A stretch of 64,000 nt of DNA from Candidatus Gastranaerophilales bacterium (GCA_944325185.1 CALUZA010000018.1:56098-120097), one strand, 5' to 3'; shown: positions 17,611 to 27,137, counted from the stretch's first letter. The notes: generated from the sequence alone by a model not told the origin. A program made the numbers and translations.

Positions 17611-19395
17611 ATGAAGAATCCTAAAAAATATTTGTTATATGTGCTTTATGCTTTAATTGTGGCTTTGCTTTTCGGTTTTTTGATTTGGCTTGGTCATTTT
17701 AAGGCTTTTCAAGAATTTACATCAAAGGTTGAACAAAGCTCATTTGATTTAAGACAAAATATTATTTCTAAGTATAAAAAAGCAAACACTGATATTGTGA
17801 TATTGGCTGTTGATGATGCGACGTATGAATATATTATGGATAAGTATGGCTCATGGCCAATTTCAAGACAAGTATGGAGCGAAGTTATTAATTCTGTTGA
17901 AAAAGTAAAACCAAAGTTTTTGATTTTTGATTTGTTATTCGTAAAGCCCAATTTAAATGATGTGCAAGCTGATAAAAATTTTGTTAATGCTGTAGAGAAT
18001 AACAAAAATGTATATCTTTCCATGAATTTTGATAATTATTCTGATGACATCAGAAAATCCAAGGATTTAGACGAAAAGCTCAGATTAAACATTCAAAAAG
18101 GCTACTTACAAGATAATGAATATGTTTCTTTTATTAATTCCAGAATGATAATGGATGATTTAATAAAAGCAACTGAAAACATTGGAATCATTAATGTAAC
18201 AAGGGATAATGACGGAATAATAAGAAATACTACTCCGATTTTTAAATATAAAGGTAATTATTATCCTAATTTGTCTTTTATTGTTGCACTTGATTTATTG
18301 GGACAAAATAGTGTTTCTATTGAGAACAATAATATTATTATTGATGAAAATCATAAAATTCCTCTTGATATGACACAGAGAGCAATTCTCAATTGGTATG
18401 GTAAAAGAGGAACATACAAACATATTCCGATGTGGGAAGTTGTTAAATCAATTAAGAATCAAGACTTTGAATATTTGGAAAACAATTTTAAGGATAAAAT
18501 TGTTTATATTGGAACAACAGCAACAAGTTTATCTGATATTAAAAGTGTTCCGACAGAATCCAATCTTGCAGGAGTTGAATTTCATGCGACTTTTTTGAAT
18601 AATATTTTAGATAATAATTTTATAAAAAAAGTTTCGCCTGAAATTGATTTCTTTGTTTCGATTGTACTCTGTTTTTTGGTTGGCTATATTGTTTTAAAGA
18701 CGAGTTCTGTTTCAAAAACAATATTCTTTTTGATTGGCGCTATTGTTTTATATGGAATTGTTGCAACTTATATAATGTATAAGTGGAATATTTGGATATC
18801 TGTAGTATTGCCTTGTATTTCAATAATTGCAACATTTATTTTGATATATTGTGAAAAATATCTGCTTAAATCAAAGGATTATGAGCAAACATATAAACTT
18901 GCCGTGACAGATGGGCTTACACAGCTTTATAATCATAGATATTTTCAAGAGCAAATTATAAATCAAATTAATAATTTTGAAAGATACGGTACTGTTTTTT
19001 CATTGATTTTGATTGATATTGACTTTTTTAAGAAGTTTAATGATACTTATGGTCATCAGTCCGGAGATTGTGTTTTAAAGCAAGTTGCAAACATTCTAAA
19101 GAAAAATTCAAGAACTTCAGATATTGCATGTCGCTACGGCGGTGAAGAAATGTCTATCATTTTAACAAATACAAATAAAAAAGAAGCAATAATCACCGCT
19201 CAAAAAATATGTGCCGCTGTGAGAAATAACAAATTTACATTGGCTAACGGAGAAAAAGTTAATGTTACAATAAGCGTGGGAGTTGCAACAGTGGGTAAAG
19301 ACGGATCAAAACCGCAAGAGCTTATTGAATATTCTGATAAATGCCTGTATAAAGCAAAGGAATCAGGTAGAAATCAAGTTGTTTTTGAGGTTTAG
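17611..19395 (+). CDS. CHASE2-sensor diguanylate cyclase (GGEEM variant)
   Basis: A 594-aa membrane signalling protein: TM1 (about residues 7-27), an extracytoplasmic CHASE2 domain (about 35-340, with DIVILAVDDATYEYI and KPKFLIFDLLF), three TM helices (about 345-420) and a C-terminal GGDEF domain (about 435-594). The GGDEF motif reads YGGEEM, so the last aromatic residue is Met; the Mg-binding Asp (IDIDFFKKFND) is present. It probably makes cyclic di-GMP in response to an external signal. ATG 17611 follows GGAAAG at good spacing. It overlaps the convergent XRE gene by 4 bases. Confidence 0.92.
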   Translation: MKNPKKYLLYVLYALIVALLFGFLIWLGHFKAFQEFTSKVEQSSFDLRQNIISKYKKANTDIVILAVDDATYEYIMDKYGSWPISRQVWSEVINSVEKVKPKFLIFDLLFVKPNLNDVQADKNFVNAVENNKNVYLSMNFDNYSDDIRKSKDLDEKLRLNIQKGYLQDNEYVSFINSRMIMDDLIKATENIGIINVTRDNDGIIRNTTPIFKYKGNYYPNLSFIVALDLLGQNSVSIENNNIIIDENHKIPLDMTQRAILNWYGKRGTYKHIPMWEVVKSIKNQDFEYLENNFKDKIVYIGTTATSLSDIKSVPTESNLAGVEFHATFLNNILDNNFIKKVSPEIDFFVSIVLCFLVGYIVLKTSSVSKTIFFLIGAIVLYGIVATYIMYKWNIWISVVLPCISIIATFILIYCEKYLLKSKDYEQTYKLAVTDGLTQLYNHRYFQEQIINQINNFERYGTVFSLILIDIDFFKKFNDTYGHQSGDCVLKQVANILKKNSRTSDIACRYGGEEMSIILTNTNKKEAIITAQKICAAVRNNKFTLANGEKVNVTISVGVATVGKDGSKPQELIEYSDKCLYKAKESGRNQVVFEV

Positions 19396-19832
19396 TCAGT
19401 TAATTGAAAAGGGCATTTTGTGCATTTTGCTTTTGGGCGCAAGATTAAATTATCCTCAAGGTCGTATAACTTAGCTATTCTTGTTGTTAATTTTGAGTTG
19501 CAAATTGGACAACTTATTTCGAAATTTGGATTATTCGAATTAAGGAGAATTGCTTCTCTTATTTCTTCCATTGTTGAGGGTTTGGCAAGTGTGAAATCTG
19601 TTTTTGATTCATATATTTTGATTTCTTTATTTTCTACTTTTAGTCCTTTTGCAAGTTTTTGTCTTATTGTAGTTGCTAAAAATAAATCAAAGCCTTGTTC
19701 GATTGATTGAATTTGTTCAAGTGAAAGAGCCGATTTTTCTGCTAATTCTTCTTGGGACAATCCGAGCTTTTCTCTTGTTGATATCACAAATTGAGCAAGA
19801 GACGTGTACTCTTTTTTTATTTTTTTATGCAT
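19392..19832 (-). CDS. XRE-family regulator with C-terminal zinc ribbon
   Basis: A 146-aa protein: an N-terminal HTH_3 domain (about residues 10-70, LGLSQEELAEKSALSLEQIQ), a linker, then a CPIC...CTKC four-Cys zinc ribbon (about 108-140). It is the distal gene of the secD-secF unit and its start overlaps the end of secF by 8 bases, so it is translationally coupled to the Sec accessory proteins. Target operators are not evident. Confidence 0.83.
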   Translation of the reverse strand: MHKKIKKEYTSLAQFVISTREKLGLSQEELAEKSALSLEQIQSIEQGFDLFLATTIRQKLAKGLKVENKEIKIYESKTDFTLAKPSTMEEIREAILLNSNNPNFEISCPICNSKLTTRIAKLYDLEDNLILRPKAKCTKCPFQLTD

Positions 19833-20811
19833 GTTTTTTTTCGATTCGTTCTTTTACTATTGATAAAATTGTTCCTGCTGTAAATATCGAAGAATATGCA
19901 CCGGCTACGACACCAATTATAATTGCAAGGACAAATTCTTTAATTGTTGAACCGCCAAAAAAGTACAGTGCGAGTAAGGTAAATAATGTAGTTGCAGATG
20001 TATTTATTGAGCGCGCAAGTGTCTGATTAATTGATGCATTTATTATTTCATCTGATGAGTATTTTTTTGCAAGAAAACGCATGTTTTCACGTATTCTGTC
20101 AAACACAACAATTGTATCATTAATTGAATAGCCTATTATTGTGAGCAAAGCAGTAATAAATAAGCTATCTATCGTTGTATCAAAAAATATTCCTTTGATT
20201 GCAAATACGCCGACAACGACAATAACATCTTGAAATAAAGTTAATAAAGCTATCCAGCCATATTCTGTTCTAAATCTGAATGAAATATATATGACCATTA
20301 AAACAAAAGCCAGGACAAGTGCCATCATTGTGTTTCTCAAAAGTTCCGAACCCAAGGTTGGACCTACTGAATTTACTTGAACTAATTGAGCCGAGTTAAA
20401 ATCTTTGGTTATGACATTTGTAATTTCGTTTACTTTGTCTTTGCTTTCTTTATCACCTAAAAATGTTGTTCTTATCGAAATAAGATTTTTTACTTCTGAT
20501 TTAGCTTCTTGTGAGCCTGCTTCAACCGTTGTTTGTATGACAGGGTTTTTAACTCCTATTTTTTGTAGGTTTTCTCTAATTTTACCGATTTCATCGATGG
20601 AAACTTTCTTTTCTGTGCTGTATTGAAGAATTGTCCCGCCTGTAAAATCGATTCCTAATTTTAAAGGCGAGTGGTTTGGTTGCACAATCATAAGATATAT
20701 AATGGCAACTATGCAGGGAATTAATAATATACCTGTAAAGCTTAGCCAAAAATATCTGTATTTAACTATATCTAATTTATATGTATCTTTAATTAAATTT
20801 GTATTCGCCAT
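19825..20811 (-). CDS. secF: Protein translocase subunit SecF
   Basis: A 328-aa inner-membrane protein with six TM helices that, with SecD, uses the proton/sodium gradient to pull secreted proteins through SecYEG. The N-terminal block FTGGTILQYST and the membrane core (YSINDTIVVFDRIREN, then the STSATTLFTLLALYFFGG block) are typical. It lies 21 bases downstream of secD. Confidence 0.96.
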   Translation of the reverse strand: MANTNLIKDTYKLDIVKYRYFWLSFTGILLIPCIVAIIYLMIVQPNHSPLKLGIDFTGGTILQYSTEKKVSIDEIGKIRENLQKIGVKNPVIQTTVEAGSQEAKSEVKNLISIRTTFLGDKESKDKVNEITNVITKDFNSAQLVQVNSVGPTLGSELLRNTMMALVLAFVLMVIYISFRFRTEYGWIALLTLFQDVIVVVGVFAIKGIFFDTTIDSLFITALLTIIGYSINDTIVVFDRIRENMRFLAKKYSSDEIINASINQTLARSINTSATTLFTLLALYFFGGSTIKEFVLAIIIGVVAGAYSSIFTAGTILSIVKERIEKKHA

Positions 20812-20832
20812 TATATATTCTCCTGATTTTTA

Positions 20833-22143
20833 TTAGTCTAAAACGCCAAACTTTGCTTTTTCGCGTTTGGTTTCTTTTGCAACGTAAGCGTTTTCAATAT
20901 CTTCTTTTTTAAGTCCAAACAATTCCGGATATTTCATTTCTTTTGAACCAAAAATTAAATGCATAAAGTTTTTTGTAACCGTAATTGCGCTGAACATTGA
21001 TAAACATACACCGATGATTAATGTTAAAGCAAAACCTTTAACCATTGAGGCACCGAAGTAATATAAAATTAAACAAGTCATTATTGTTGAAACGTTTGAA
21101 TCAAAGATACTTGTAAAGGCTCTGTCAAAACCTGAGTTAATAGCTGTAAAGAGTGATCTTCCCATCTTTAATTCTTCTTTTGTTCTTTCAAAAATCAAGA
21201 TATTAGCATCGATTGCCATACCGATTGATAATATAAAACCTGCTATACCGGTAAGCGTGAGTGTTACAGGTATTAACTTGAAAATCGCAAAGTTTACAAG
21301 TGAGTATATAATTAAGGCAAAGCAGGATATTAAACCAAGAACTCTGTAATATAGTATCATAAATAACATAACGACACTTATACCGATTATTCCTGCTATT
21401 TTTGATTTGTATATACTGTCTTGTCCTAAGGTGGGTCCGACGGATTCTTCTTGGATAACTTCTGCACCAACAGGAAGTGCGCCTGCATTTAATAAGTCAA
21501 CCATTTCTTTTGCTTCTGTATATTCAAAACCGCCTTCGCCGCCTGTAATTTGAGCTCTGCCACCGGAAATTTGTTCGTTTACTCTGGGAGCTGATTGTAA
21601 TTTGCCGTTAAAGAAAATAGCCATTTGTTTTCCGGTTAATTCTTTTGTTAAGTCGGAAAATTTCTTAGCGCCTTCTGCGTTAAATTCTAATTCAACCATC
21701 CATTCACCTGTTGTAGGAGCTGAGCCTACAAGAGATTTTCTTAAATCTTTACCGGTTAAACCTGTGGATTCCCACTCGATTGTTCCGTCAGCTAAAGTTT
21801 TTGGTCTTTTAAATTCAAGTTGTGCTGTTTGACCGATAAATTCTTTAGCTTTTGTTGTGTCTGTGATGTTTGGGATTTCTATCAGAAGTCTTTTCGTGCC
21901 GATTCTTTGGACAATGGTTTCACCAACACCCATTGCGTTTACCCTGTTTTCTATAGCATATTGTAAGCTATCCATAATTTCAGGGGTTATCTTGGGGACA
22001 GATGATGAAGTTTGTGCTTCAAGCATGAGTCTTGACCCGCCGACTAAGTCTAAACCTAAACTTGCAGGCTTTTTGTAGTCAACAAATATACTTGCTATGG
22101 TTATTGCCATAATAATCCAAAAAAGAATCAGTTTGTTTTTCAT
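20833..22143 (-). CDS. secD: Protein translocase subunit SecD
   Basis: A 436-aa SecD, the short bacterial form. It has an N-terminal TM, a P1 domain beginning LGLDLVGGSRLMLEA, a periplasmic head (about residues 120-230) and a C-terminal RND-like membrane half with GMAIDANILIFERTKEE, which carries the conserved Asp for ion coupling. The C-terminus (about 400-436) is Lys/Glu-rich. It is the first gene of the secD-secF-XRE operon. No yajC is visible nearby. Confidence 0.96.
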   Translation of the reverse strand: MKNKLILFWIIMAITIASIFVDYKKPASLGLDLVGGSRLMLEAQTSSSVPKITPEIMDSLQYAIENRVNAMGVGETIVQRIGTKRLLIEIPNITDTTKAKEFIGQTAQLEFKRPKTLADGTIEWESTGLTGKDLRKSLVGSAPTTGEWMVELEFNAEGAKKFSDLTKELTGKQMAIFFNGKLQSAPRVNEQISGGRAQITGGEGGFEYTEAKEMVDLLNAGALPVGAEVIQEESVGPTLGQDSIYKSKIAGIIGISVVMLFMILYYRVLGLISCFALIIYSLVNFAIFKLIPVTLTLTGIAGFILSIGMAIDANILIFERTKEELKMGRSLFTAINSGFDRAFTSIFDSNVSTIMTCLILYYFGASMVKGFALTLIIGVCLSMFSAITVTKNFMHLIFGSKEMKYPELFGLKKEDIENAYVAKETKREKAKFGVLD

Positions 22144-22263
22144 TTGATTTCCTCAAAACTATAATATTTATTCAAATTATAACAAAAAAATATTTTAAAG
22201 TTAAATTATTAAGAATGGTAATAATCTTTTGTCTAATAATATGTAAAGTTTTGTATCAATCTT

Positions 22264-22291
22264 TAAAGTTTTAAATGCTGTATGTCGACTA
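22264..22291 (+). promoter_or_regulatory. Possible sigma-28-like promoter
   Basis: TAAA, 16 bases, then GTCGACTA, the same spacing as the 7393-7420 candidate upstream of a paralogous protein. The -10 match is partial (5 of 8), so this is weak on its own. Transcription would begin near 22300, giving a leader of about 100 bases. Apart from this site and the hairpin at 22349, I see nothing else in the gap 22144-22405. Confidence 0.28.
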
Positions 22292-22348
22292 TTAAAACAA
22301 GTAGTAATGTAATATATATTAACAAAAAAGACAATTTACATTTCGTTT

Positions 22349-22388
22349 TTGTTTTTATTAAAGTAAGGACTCTCTTTAATAAAAACAA
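22349..22388 (+). promoter_or_regulatory. 15-bp leader hairpin with AAGGA in the loop
   Basis: TTGTTTTTATTAAAG and CTTTAATAAAAACAA pair perfectly around a 10-nt loop TAAGGACTCT. It ends 5 bases before the AAGGAG ribosome-binding site of the gene at 22406. A GGA displayed in a hairpin loop just upstream of a second GGA at the ribosome-binding site is the classic layout of CsrA-repressed leaders. That reading is inference. Confidence 0.6.
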
Positions 22389-22405
22389 TGTAAGGAGAAG
22401 CCTAA

Positions 22406-22675
22406 ATGCAACAATCGTTACAAGCAAATATTAAACGATTAAGAACATTCTTAAATTATTCAAGGAATTATTTAAGAAGAAATAATCCGATAAAGGTTTT
22501 GCAAAAAGAGATTGTTGCGGGTTTAAAAGATGTACTTTCTATAAATAAAAAAAGGAAAATGGTTAAATACAAACTAAAATACCAAATACATCAATTAAAC
22601 CAAATGGAAAAACTGATAGCTCAAAATAATGAGCATGTTTTTCTAAGGGGCAATAAATTTAACGAAATGAGATAG
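22406..22675 (+). CDS. Small basic helical protein, unknown
   Basis: An 89-aa protein, very basic and helix-rich (RLRTFLNYSRNYLRRNN; KYKLKYQIHQLNQMEKLIAQ), with no signal peptide and no family recognised. It has an AAGGAG ribosome-binding site 8 bases from the ATG and a conspicuous hairpin upstream. It ends 2 bases before the MGLLIAQ coiled-coil gene, with which it is surely co-translated. A DNA/RNA-binding or chaperone-like partner role is conceivable but unsupported. Confidence 0.65.
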   Translation: MQQSLQANIKRLRTFLNYSRNYLRRNNPIKVLQKEIVAGLKDVLSINKKRKMVKYKLKYQIHQLNQMEKLIAQNNEHVFLRGNKFNEMR

Positions 22676-22677
22676 TT

Positions 22678-22998
22678 ATGGGACTATTAATCGCACAGAT
22701 GCGATTGGCACAAATTAATAGTTACAGGTCGGATTTAGAATATCAAATCCAGCTTATTTCGACTACAAAATTAGATTTATCTTCTCAGATTAATAATATT
22801 GTAGGCTTTGGTTCCGATATGGATCCTGATAGCCCTGAAATGAAGGCTTTGGAAAAGAAAAAAGAAAGATTGTATCAGGCAGAAAAAGCTTTGGATCAAA
22901 AATTACAAAGACTTCAAACACAATTACAGATGATAGATGCGGAAGAACAGAGCGTTAAACAAATGCTTCAAAGTTCCATTCAAAGGACTTTTAGTTAA
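22678..22998 (+). CDS. Small coiled-coil protein, MGLxxxQ family
   Basis: A 106-aa all-helical protein that starts MGLLIAQMRLAQINSYRSDLEYQ and ends in a coiled coil (KALDQKLQRLQTQLQMIDAE, then SVKQMLQSSIQRTF). The start and end both echo the 341-aa protein at 6334-7359, which has a beta-rich insert between the same two helices. There is no signal peptide. It is the second gene of a two-gene unit with the basic protein at 22406. The 3' end overlaps the convergent antiporter gene by 4 bases. Confidence 0.75.
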   Translation: MGLLIAQMRLAQINSYRSDLEYQIQLISTTKLDLSSQINNIVGFGSDMDPDSPEMKALEKKKERLYQAEKALDQKLQRLQTQLQMIDAEEQSVKQMLQSSIQRTFS

Positions 22999-24293
22999 TT
23001 AAATATATAAACCGCAATAAAAACAGCTATCGCAAGCGCTAGATTGTAATGGATAAATGTTGGGATACATGTATCTTTAATGTGATTATGTTGTCCGTCA
23101 GCATTTAAGCCTGCGGTAGGTCCTAAAGTTGTGTCTGACGCAGGAGAGCCGGCATCGCCTAAAGCTGCTGCTGCAGATAAAAGGATTATGATTGAAGGGG
23201 TAGAAAAACCCAATTTAGTACAAATTGGAATAAATAGAACCGCTAAAATCGGTATAGTTCCAAAAGATGAACCAATTCCTATTGTTATGATTAAGCCAAT
23301 AATTAGCATAAAAAATATCGCTAAAATCTTTGAATTTTGAATAAAAGGAATTATTGAGTTAATAAGGCTTTCGACTCCTCCGGATTCTTTTAAGACCAAA
23401 GCGTAGCCTGCGCAAACAAGCATTACAAATGCAATGTAGCCCATAAGTCCAACACCTTCATCTGTTAAAATATCCATTTTTTTGTGTGAAACAGCACGAA
23501 AACCAAATATTATTCCAAGGCCTATTAATGCACCCAAGGGTAAAGAACCGCTCCAAAGCTGAACCACAAGCGTAACTATTGCGCCCAAAAGGGTTATATA
23601 GTGTTTTTTGTTTAATTTTTCTTCTTTGTTTTCTGTGATTATTTCATCTTTTTGTTCATATAGTCTTGGTTTTCTGTAGGTTATAAAAATTGCAAACAAA
23701 AGAGCAATAAACATTGCAAATCCTAAAATCCAAGTATAGTGCCATACATCTGTTTTTAGGATTTTAATGCCGTTTTGTGTCATATTATCTGCAATAAGCC
23801 CTTGGAAAATTAAGCCAAAACCGGCAGGAATTGCAATATACGGAGCTTTTAGTCCAAAAGCAAGTGCGCAAGCTACTGCTCTTCTGTCAAGTTTTAATTT
23901 ATTCATTAAGCTTAACAAGGGCGGAATTAAAATCGGAATAAAAGCTATATGAACAGGAATCAGGTTTTGTGACAGCACAGAAATTACAACCAATATTCCT
24001 AAAAGTGCATATTTATTATTTTTTATGAATTCTGAAATTTTTTTTGCTAAAATTCCGGCAAGTCCTGTATGTGCCATTGCAGCAGCGAGAGTTCCAAGTA
24101 AAATATAGCTTAGTGCTGTTTCTGAGTTTTGCCCCATACCGGAAATAAAAAGATTCATTGTTTTTTCAATGTTCATTCCTGAAAGCAAACCAGCAGTAAT
24201 TGCGCTTATCATTAAAGAAAAAAGCACATTGATTTTAAGCAAGCATAATATGCATAAAACTATTACAGATATTAAAACAGGGTTAAATTCCAT
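22995..24293 (-). CDS. Na+/H+ antiporter family protein (NhaC/YuiF type)
   Basis: A 432-aa polytopic inner-membrane protein with about 11-12 helices, probably exchanging Na+ (or a small organic ion) for H+. Near the C-terminus ALGDAGSPASDTTLGPTAGL and NADGQHNH match the YuiF-like antiporter subgroup of the ion-transporter superfamily. A charged cytoplasmic loop lies at about residues 215-235. It is transcribed alone, convergent with the coiled-coil pair. Confidence 0.87.
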   Translation of the reverse strand: MEFNPVLISVIVLCILCLLKINVLFSLMISAITAGLLSGMNIEKTMNLFISGMGQNSETALSYILLGTLAAAMAHTGLAGILAKKISEFIKNNKYALLGILVVISVLSQNLIPVHIAFIPILIPPLLSLMNKLKLDRRAVACALAFGLKAPYIAIPAGFGLIFQGLIADNMTQNGIKILKTDVWHYTWILGFAMFIALLFAIFITYRKPRLYEQKDEIITENKEEKLNKKHYITLLGAIVTLVVQLWSGSLPLGALIGLGIIFGFRAVSHKKMDILTDEGVGLMGYIAFVMLVCAGYALVLKESGGVESLINSIIPFIQNSKILAIFFMLIIGLIITIGIGSSFGTIPILAVLFIPICTKLGFSTPSIIILLSAAAALGDAGSPASDTTLGPTAGLNADGQHNHIKDTCIPTFIHYNLALAIAVFIAVYIFN

Positions 24294-24319
24294 ACAAAAA
24301 TACTATCATAAACATAAAA

Positions 24320-25771
24320 CTATATTTCAATAACTTTGTAAATAATTAATCCTGTAGTATTTTTTTCTATTTTTATATTTTGCATACGGTAAGTTTTTTC
24401 TTTTGTTTTTAATATATAAGAATGTTTGTCAGTTGGAATGACATATAGATTTTTAAATTTTTGGTTAAATATTAAACCCACCGATAAAATATAAAAATCT
24501 TTTGGTGTGTTTTTATAAAATTCATCAAAATCAATTATTTCCGTTTGTAATTTAAAAGTATCTTTTAAGCTCTCAAAACTCCTCTTGTTTCTGTTTTTAT
24601 AATCATAGATATTTATGCCTTTTTGAGCCAGATATACGTTGCTTGCAGGTGAAATTTCGCTCCACCATTCAAGAGTATATAATTTTGCATTTTTCAGGTT
24701 GTTGTTTGCAGCAATTAAGTTTGCAATTTCTTTGGATTTTGATGAATATATAAAAGGCATTTTACCCTCTTCATGTATTGAAAAAGGAAAAATTGCAAGG
24801 AATAATATTGAATAAAAAAGAAATTTTATGAATTTGTTTTTATAAAGTATTTTTTTAAAAATCCAAAATAAAACAATGAAATAAATATAATAAAAATAGT
24901 GATTCCAAAAGCTTCCATGGTAAAAGAAAACAAAAACAAAGGTTAGCGTTAAATAAGTTCCTAAAATAAAAACAAGTGCTTTTTTTGAATTTTTAAAAAG
25001 ATAAAACGGTATGAAATAAAAAGTAAGGCTTGAAACAATATGAAACAATATTTGAAAATAATTATCTCCCCAAGGAATTATTACAAAATTTATAAATCTT
25101 TTTGTAAAACTGTTATCGTTTAAGGTTTCAGGAGTTTGCACAAAGATAAACTGATAAAATAAAATTAATCCGCAAAGGAAAAATATTGAAAAAATTTTTA
25201 AAAGTAAATGTTTATCGATTTTATTTTCTTTGTATTTTTCAATTAATTCAAAAAGAAATATGATGCCAATCCAAAAACATCCAATAGCGCACATTAAGTT
25301 TGTGTTTGCACAGGTTGCGATTAATAACGTGAATAAAATTGGGTTTTTGTGTCTTTCGGGGAAAAATGAACATATTAAAAACAACAATAAAATTCCAATA
25401 CTATAACATCTTGCAACTGGTGCAAAGTATAGTAAAAATGGAGTTGAAAAGGTTATAAATGCTTTGATTATCGGTTCAAACGAGGCTTTTTTCCAAAGGA
25501 TATAAATTGATAAAATACAAAAAATCCAGTTGATAAAAAACATTGAATAAGGGTAGAATTTAATATTGCTAAAAGGTTTTAAAATTAAATACCATAAAAA
25601 AGTATGTCCTTCTATTCTTGATATTTGATAAATTTCATTGAGTTTAAGACAAGCGATATCAAAAGCATGGGTTTCATCCCAGAAGGGTGTTCTTGAAAAA
25701 CAAATTATAAAAGTTATGATTGCAAAAATAAAAATTGAATATTTATTTAAATATTTATTCAATAATTTCAT
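24320..25771 (-). CDS. GT-C membrane glycosyltransferase (ArnT/PMT-like)
   Basis: A 483-aa polytopic protein with about 10-12 hydrophobic helices and a C-terminal soluble domain (about residues 370-483). The first extracytoplasmic loop has the acidic motif of GT-C enzymes (RTPFWDETHAFD), followed by RIEGHTFLWYL. These enzymes move sugars from polyprenyl-phosphate donors on the outer face of the inner membrane. It is a paralogue of the gene at 27138-28622, with matching blocks. Its 5' end overlaps rdgB by 17 bases. Confidence 0.75.
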   Translation of the reverse strand: MKLLNKYLNKYSIFIFAIITFIICFSRTPFWDETHAFDIACLKLNEIYQISRIEGHTFLWYLILKPFSNIKFYPYSMFFINWIFCILSIYILWKKASFEPIIKAFITFSTPFLLYFAPVARCYSIGILLLFLICSFFPERHKNPILFTLLIATCANTNLMCAIGCFWIGIIFLFELIEKYKENKIDKHLLLKIFSIFFLCGLILFYQFIFVQTPETLNDNSFTKRFINFVIIPWGDNYFQILFHIVSSLTFYFIPFYLFKNSKKALVFILGTYLTLTFVFVFFYHGSFWNHYFYYIYFIVLFWIFKKILYKNKFIKFLFYSILFLAIFPFSIHEEGKMPFIYSSKSKEIANLIAANNNLKNAKLYTLEWWSEISPASNVYLAQKGINIYDYKNRNKRSFESLKDTFKLQTEIIDFDEFYKNTPKDFYILSVGLIFNQKFKNLYVIPTDKHSYILKTKEKTYRMQNIKIEKNTTGLIIYKVIEI

Positions 25772-26333
25772 TTTTGAGCCATTCTAGTACAGATTTTAAA
25801 GCTTTTGCACGGTGTGAAACATTGGCTTTTTCTTCTGCTTGAAGTTCTGCCATTCCTTTATTTTGTGAATTTACGAAAAATACAGGGTCATATCCAAAAC
25901 CGTTTGAGCCTTTTCTTTCAAAGAGTATTTTACCTTGACATTCTTGTTGGGTTTTATATAGAATTTCTCCTTCTTTATTGATAACCACCATTGCACAAAC
26001 GAATTTGGCATCACGGTTTGTTTTATCTTTCATGGCATTTAAAAGCTTATTAATTCTTTCGTCTGCAGTTGGAGCATATCTTGCGCTTTTTATTCCTGGA
26101 GCGCCTTCAAGTGCTTCCACGCATAGTCCTGAATCATCTGCAAGATATAGTTTTGTTTGACCGCTTTTTGTTGCTTCTTTTGCCTTGCAATACGCATTTT
26201 CAAGAAAAGTTGTACCGTTTTCTATGGGGTCAAAATTTTCTGAAGGTAGTATAAATTCGATATTATAGTTTTTTGCAATAAGGTTGATTTCTTCTACTTT
26301 GTGTAAGTTTCCTGTGGCGAGAGTTATTTTCAT
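25755..26333 (-). CDS. rdgB: XTP/dITP pyrophosphatase (RdgB/HAM1)
   Basis: A 192-aa house-cleaning enzyme hydrolysing non-canonical purine NTPs (XTP, dITP) to monophosphates. LATGNLHKVEEI, ADDSGLCVEALEGAPGIKSA and GFGYDPVF are the family signatures. ATG 26333 is chosen because TGGGGAAAA lies 8 bases upstream inside the uppS 3' end; an upstream in-frame start would overlap uppS. One base separates the uppS stop from this ATG. Confidence 0.95.
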   Translation of the reverse strand: MKITLATGNLHKVEEINLIAKNYNIEFILPSENFDPIENGTTFLENAYCKAKEATKSGQTKLYLADDSGLCVEALEGAPGIKSARYAPTADERINKLLNAMKDKTNRDAKFVCAMVVINKEGEILYKTQQECQGKILFERKGSNGFGYDPVFFVNSQNKGMAELQAEEKANVSHRAKALKSVLEWLKNEIIE

Positions 26334-26334
26334 T

Positions 26335-27078
26335 TTATTTTCCCCATCTTCTTTGTCGATTGGCAAATTCGATAATTGCTTCCATTAGAGCATTTTTGTC
26401 AAATTCCGGCCAATATGTGTCGGTTATATAAATTTCACTGTATGCAATCTGCCATAAAAGGTAGTTGCTTATTCTTTTTTCGCCGCTTGTTCTAATTAGT
26501 AAATCGGGATCAGGAATGTCTTTTGTATATAAATAGTTTGAAATAAGTGATTGATTTATTTCATCTTCCTTGATTCCATCTTTTATAATGTTTTTGATTG
26601 CGTTTGTTATTTCGTCTCTTGCGCCATAGTTAATTGCAACAGTAAGAACAACTCCTGTATTGTTTTTTGTTGTTTCAATTGAGTCATTTAAAATATTTTT
26701 TAAATTTTGGTTTAATTGGTTTAAATTTCCAATATAGTTCATTTTAACGTTATTGCCGTTTAATTCTTTGAGTTCACTTTTTAAAGTTGTTGCAAGTAAA
26801 TCCATTAAAAAATCAACCTCTTCTTTTTTTCTATTCCAATTTTCTGTTGAAAAGGCATATAAAGTTAAATATTTTATTCCAAAGTCGCTGCAGGCTCTTG
26901 TGATTTTTTTAAGAGTATCCACTCCTCTTTTGTGTCCCATCATTGATGGCAGCATGCGCTCTTTTGCCCAGCGTCTGTTTCCATCCATAATTATCGCAAT
27001 GTGTTTTAAATTTGTGTTTTTTATTGCGTCAATAACTTCTTTTTCCGAATATTGTTTTATAGCTTCCTTAATTTCCAT
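26335..27078 (-). CDS. uppS: Isoprenyl (undecaprenyl-diphosphate) synthase
   Basis: A 247-aa cis-prenyltransferase that extends FPP with IPP to make the C55 lipid carrier of cell-wall synthesis. IIMDGNRRWAKER carries the catalytic Asp; GHKRGVDTL, TLYAFSTENWNRKKEEV and the C-terminal RTSGEKRISNYLLWQ motif are present. Between two GT-C enzymes that would use its product as sugar carrier, the context is coherent. Confidence 0.96.
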   Translation of the reverse strand: MEIKEAIKQYSEKEVIDAIKNTNLKHIAIIMDGNRRWAKERMLPSMMGHKRGVDTLKKITRACSDFGIKYLTLYAFSTENWNRKKEEVDFLMDLLATTLKSELKELNGNNVKMNYIGNLNQLNQNLKNILNDSIETTKNNTGVVLTVAINYGARDEITNAIKNIIKDGIKEDEINQSLISNYLYTKDIPDPDLLIRTSGEKRISNYLLWQIAYSEIYITDTYWPEFDKNALMEAIIEFANRQRRWGK

Positions 27079-27137
27079 TAGTTAAATTTTCCTTTATCGT
27101 CTTAAATAATTTTATATTAAAAATGAAATTATTTTAA

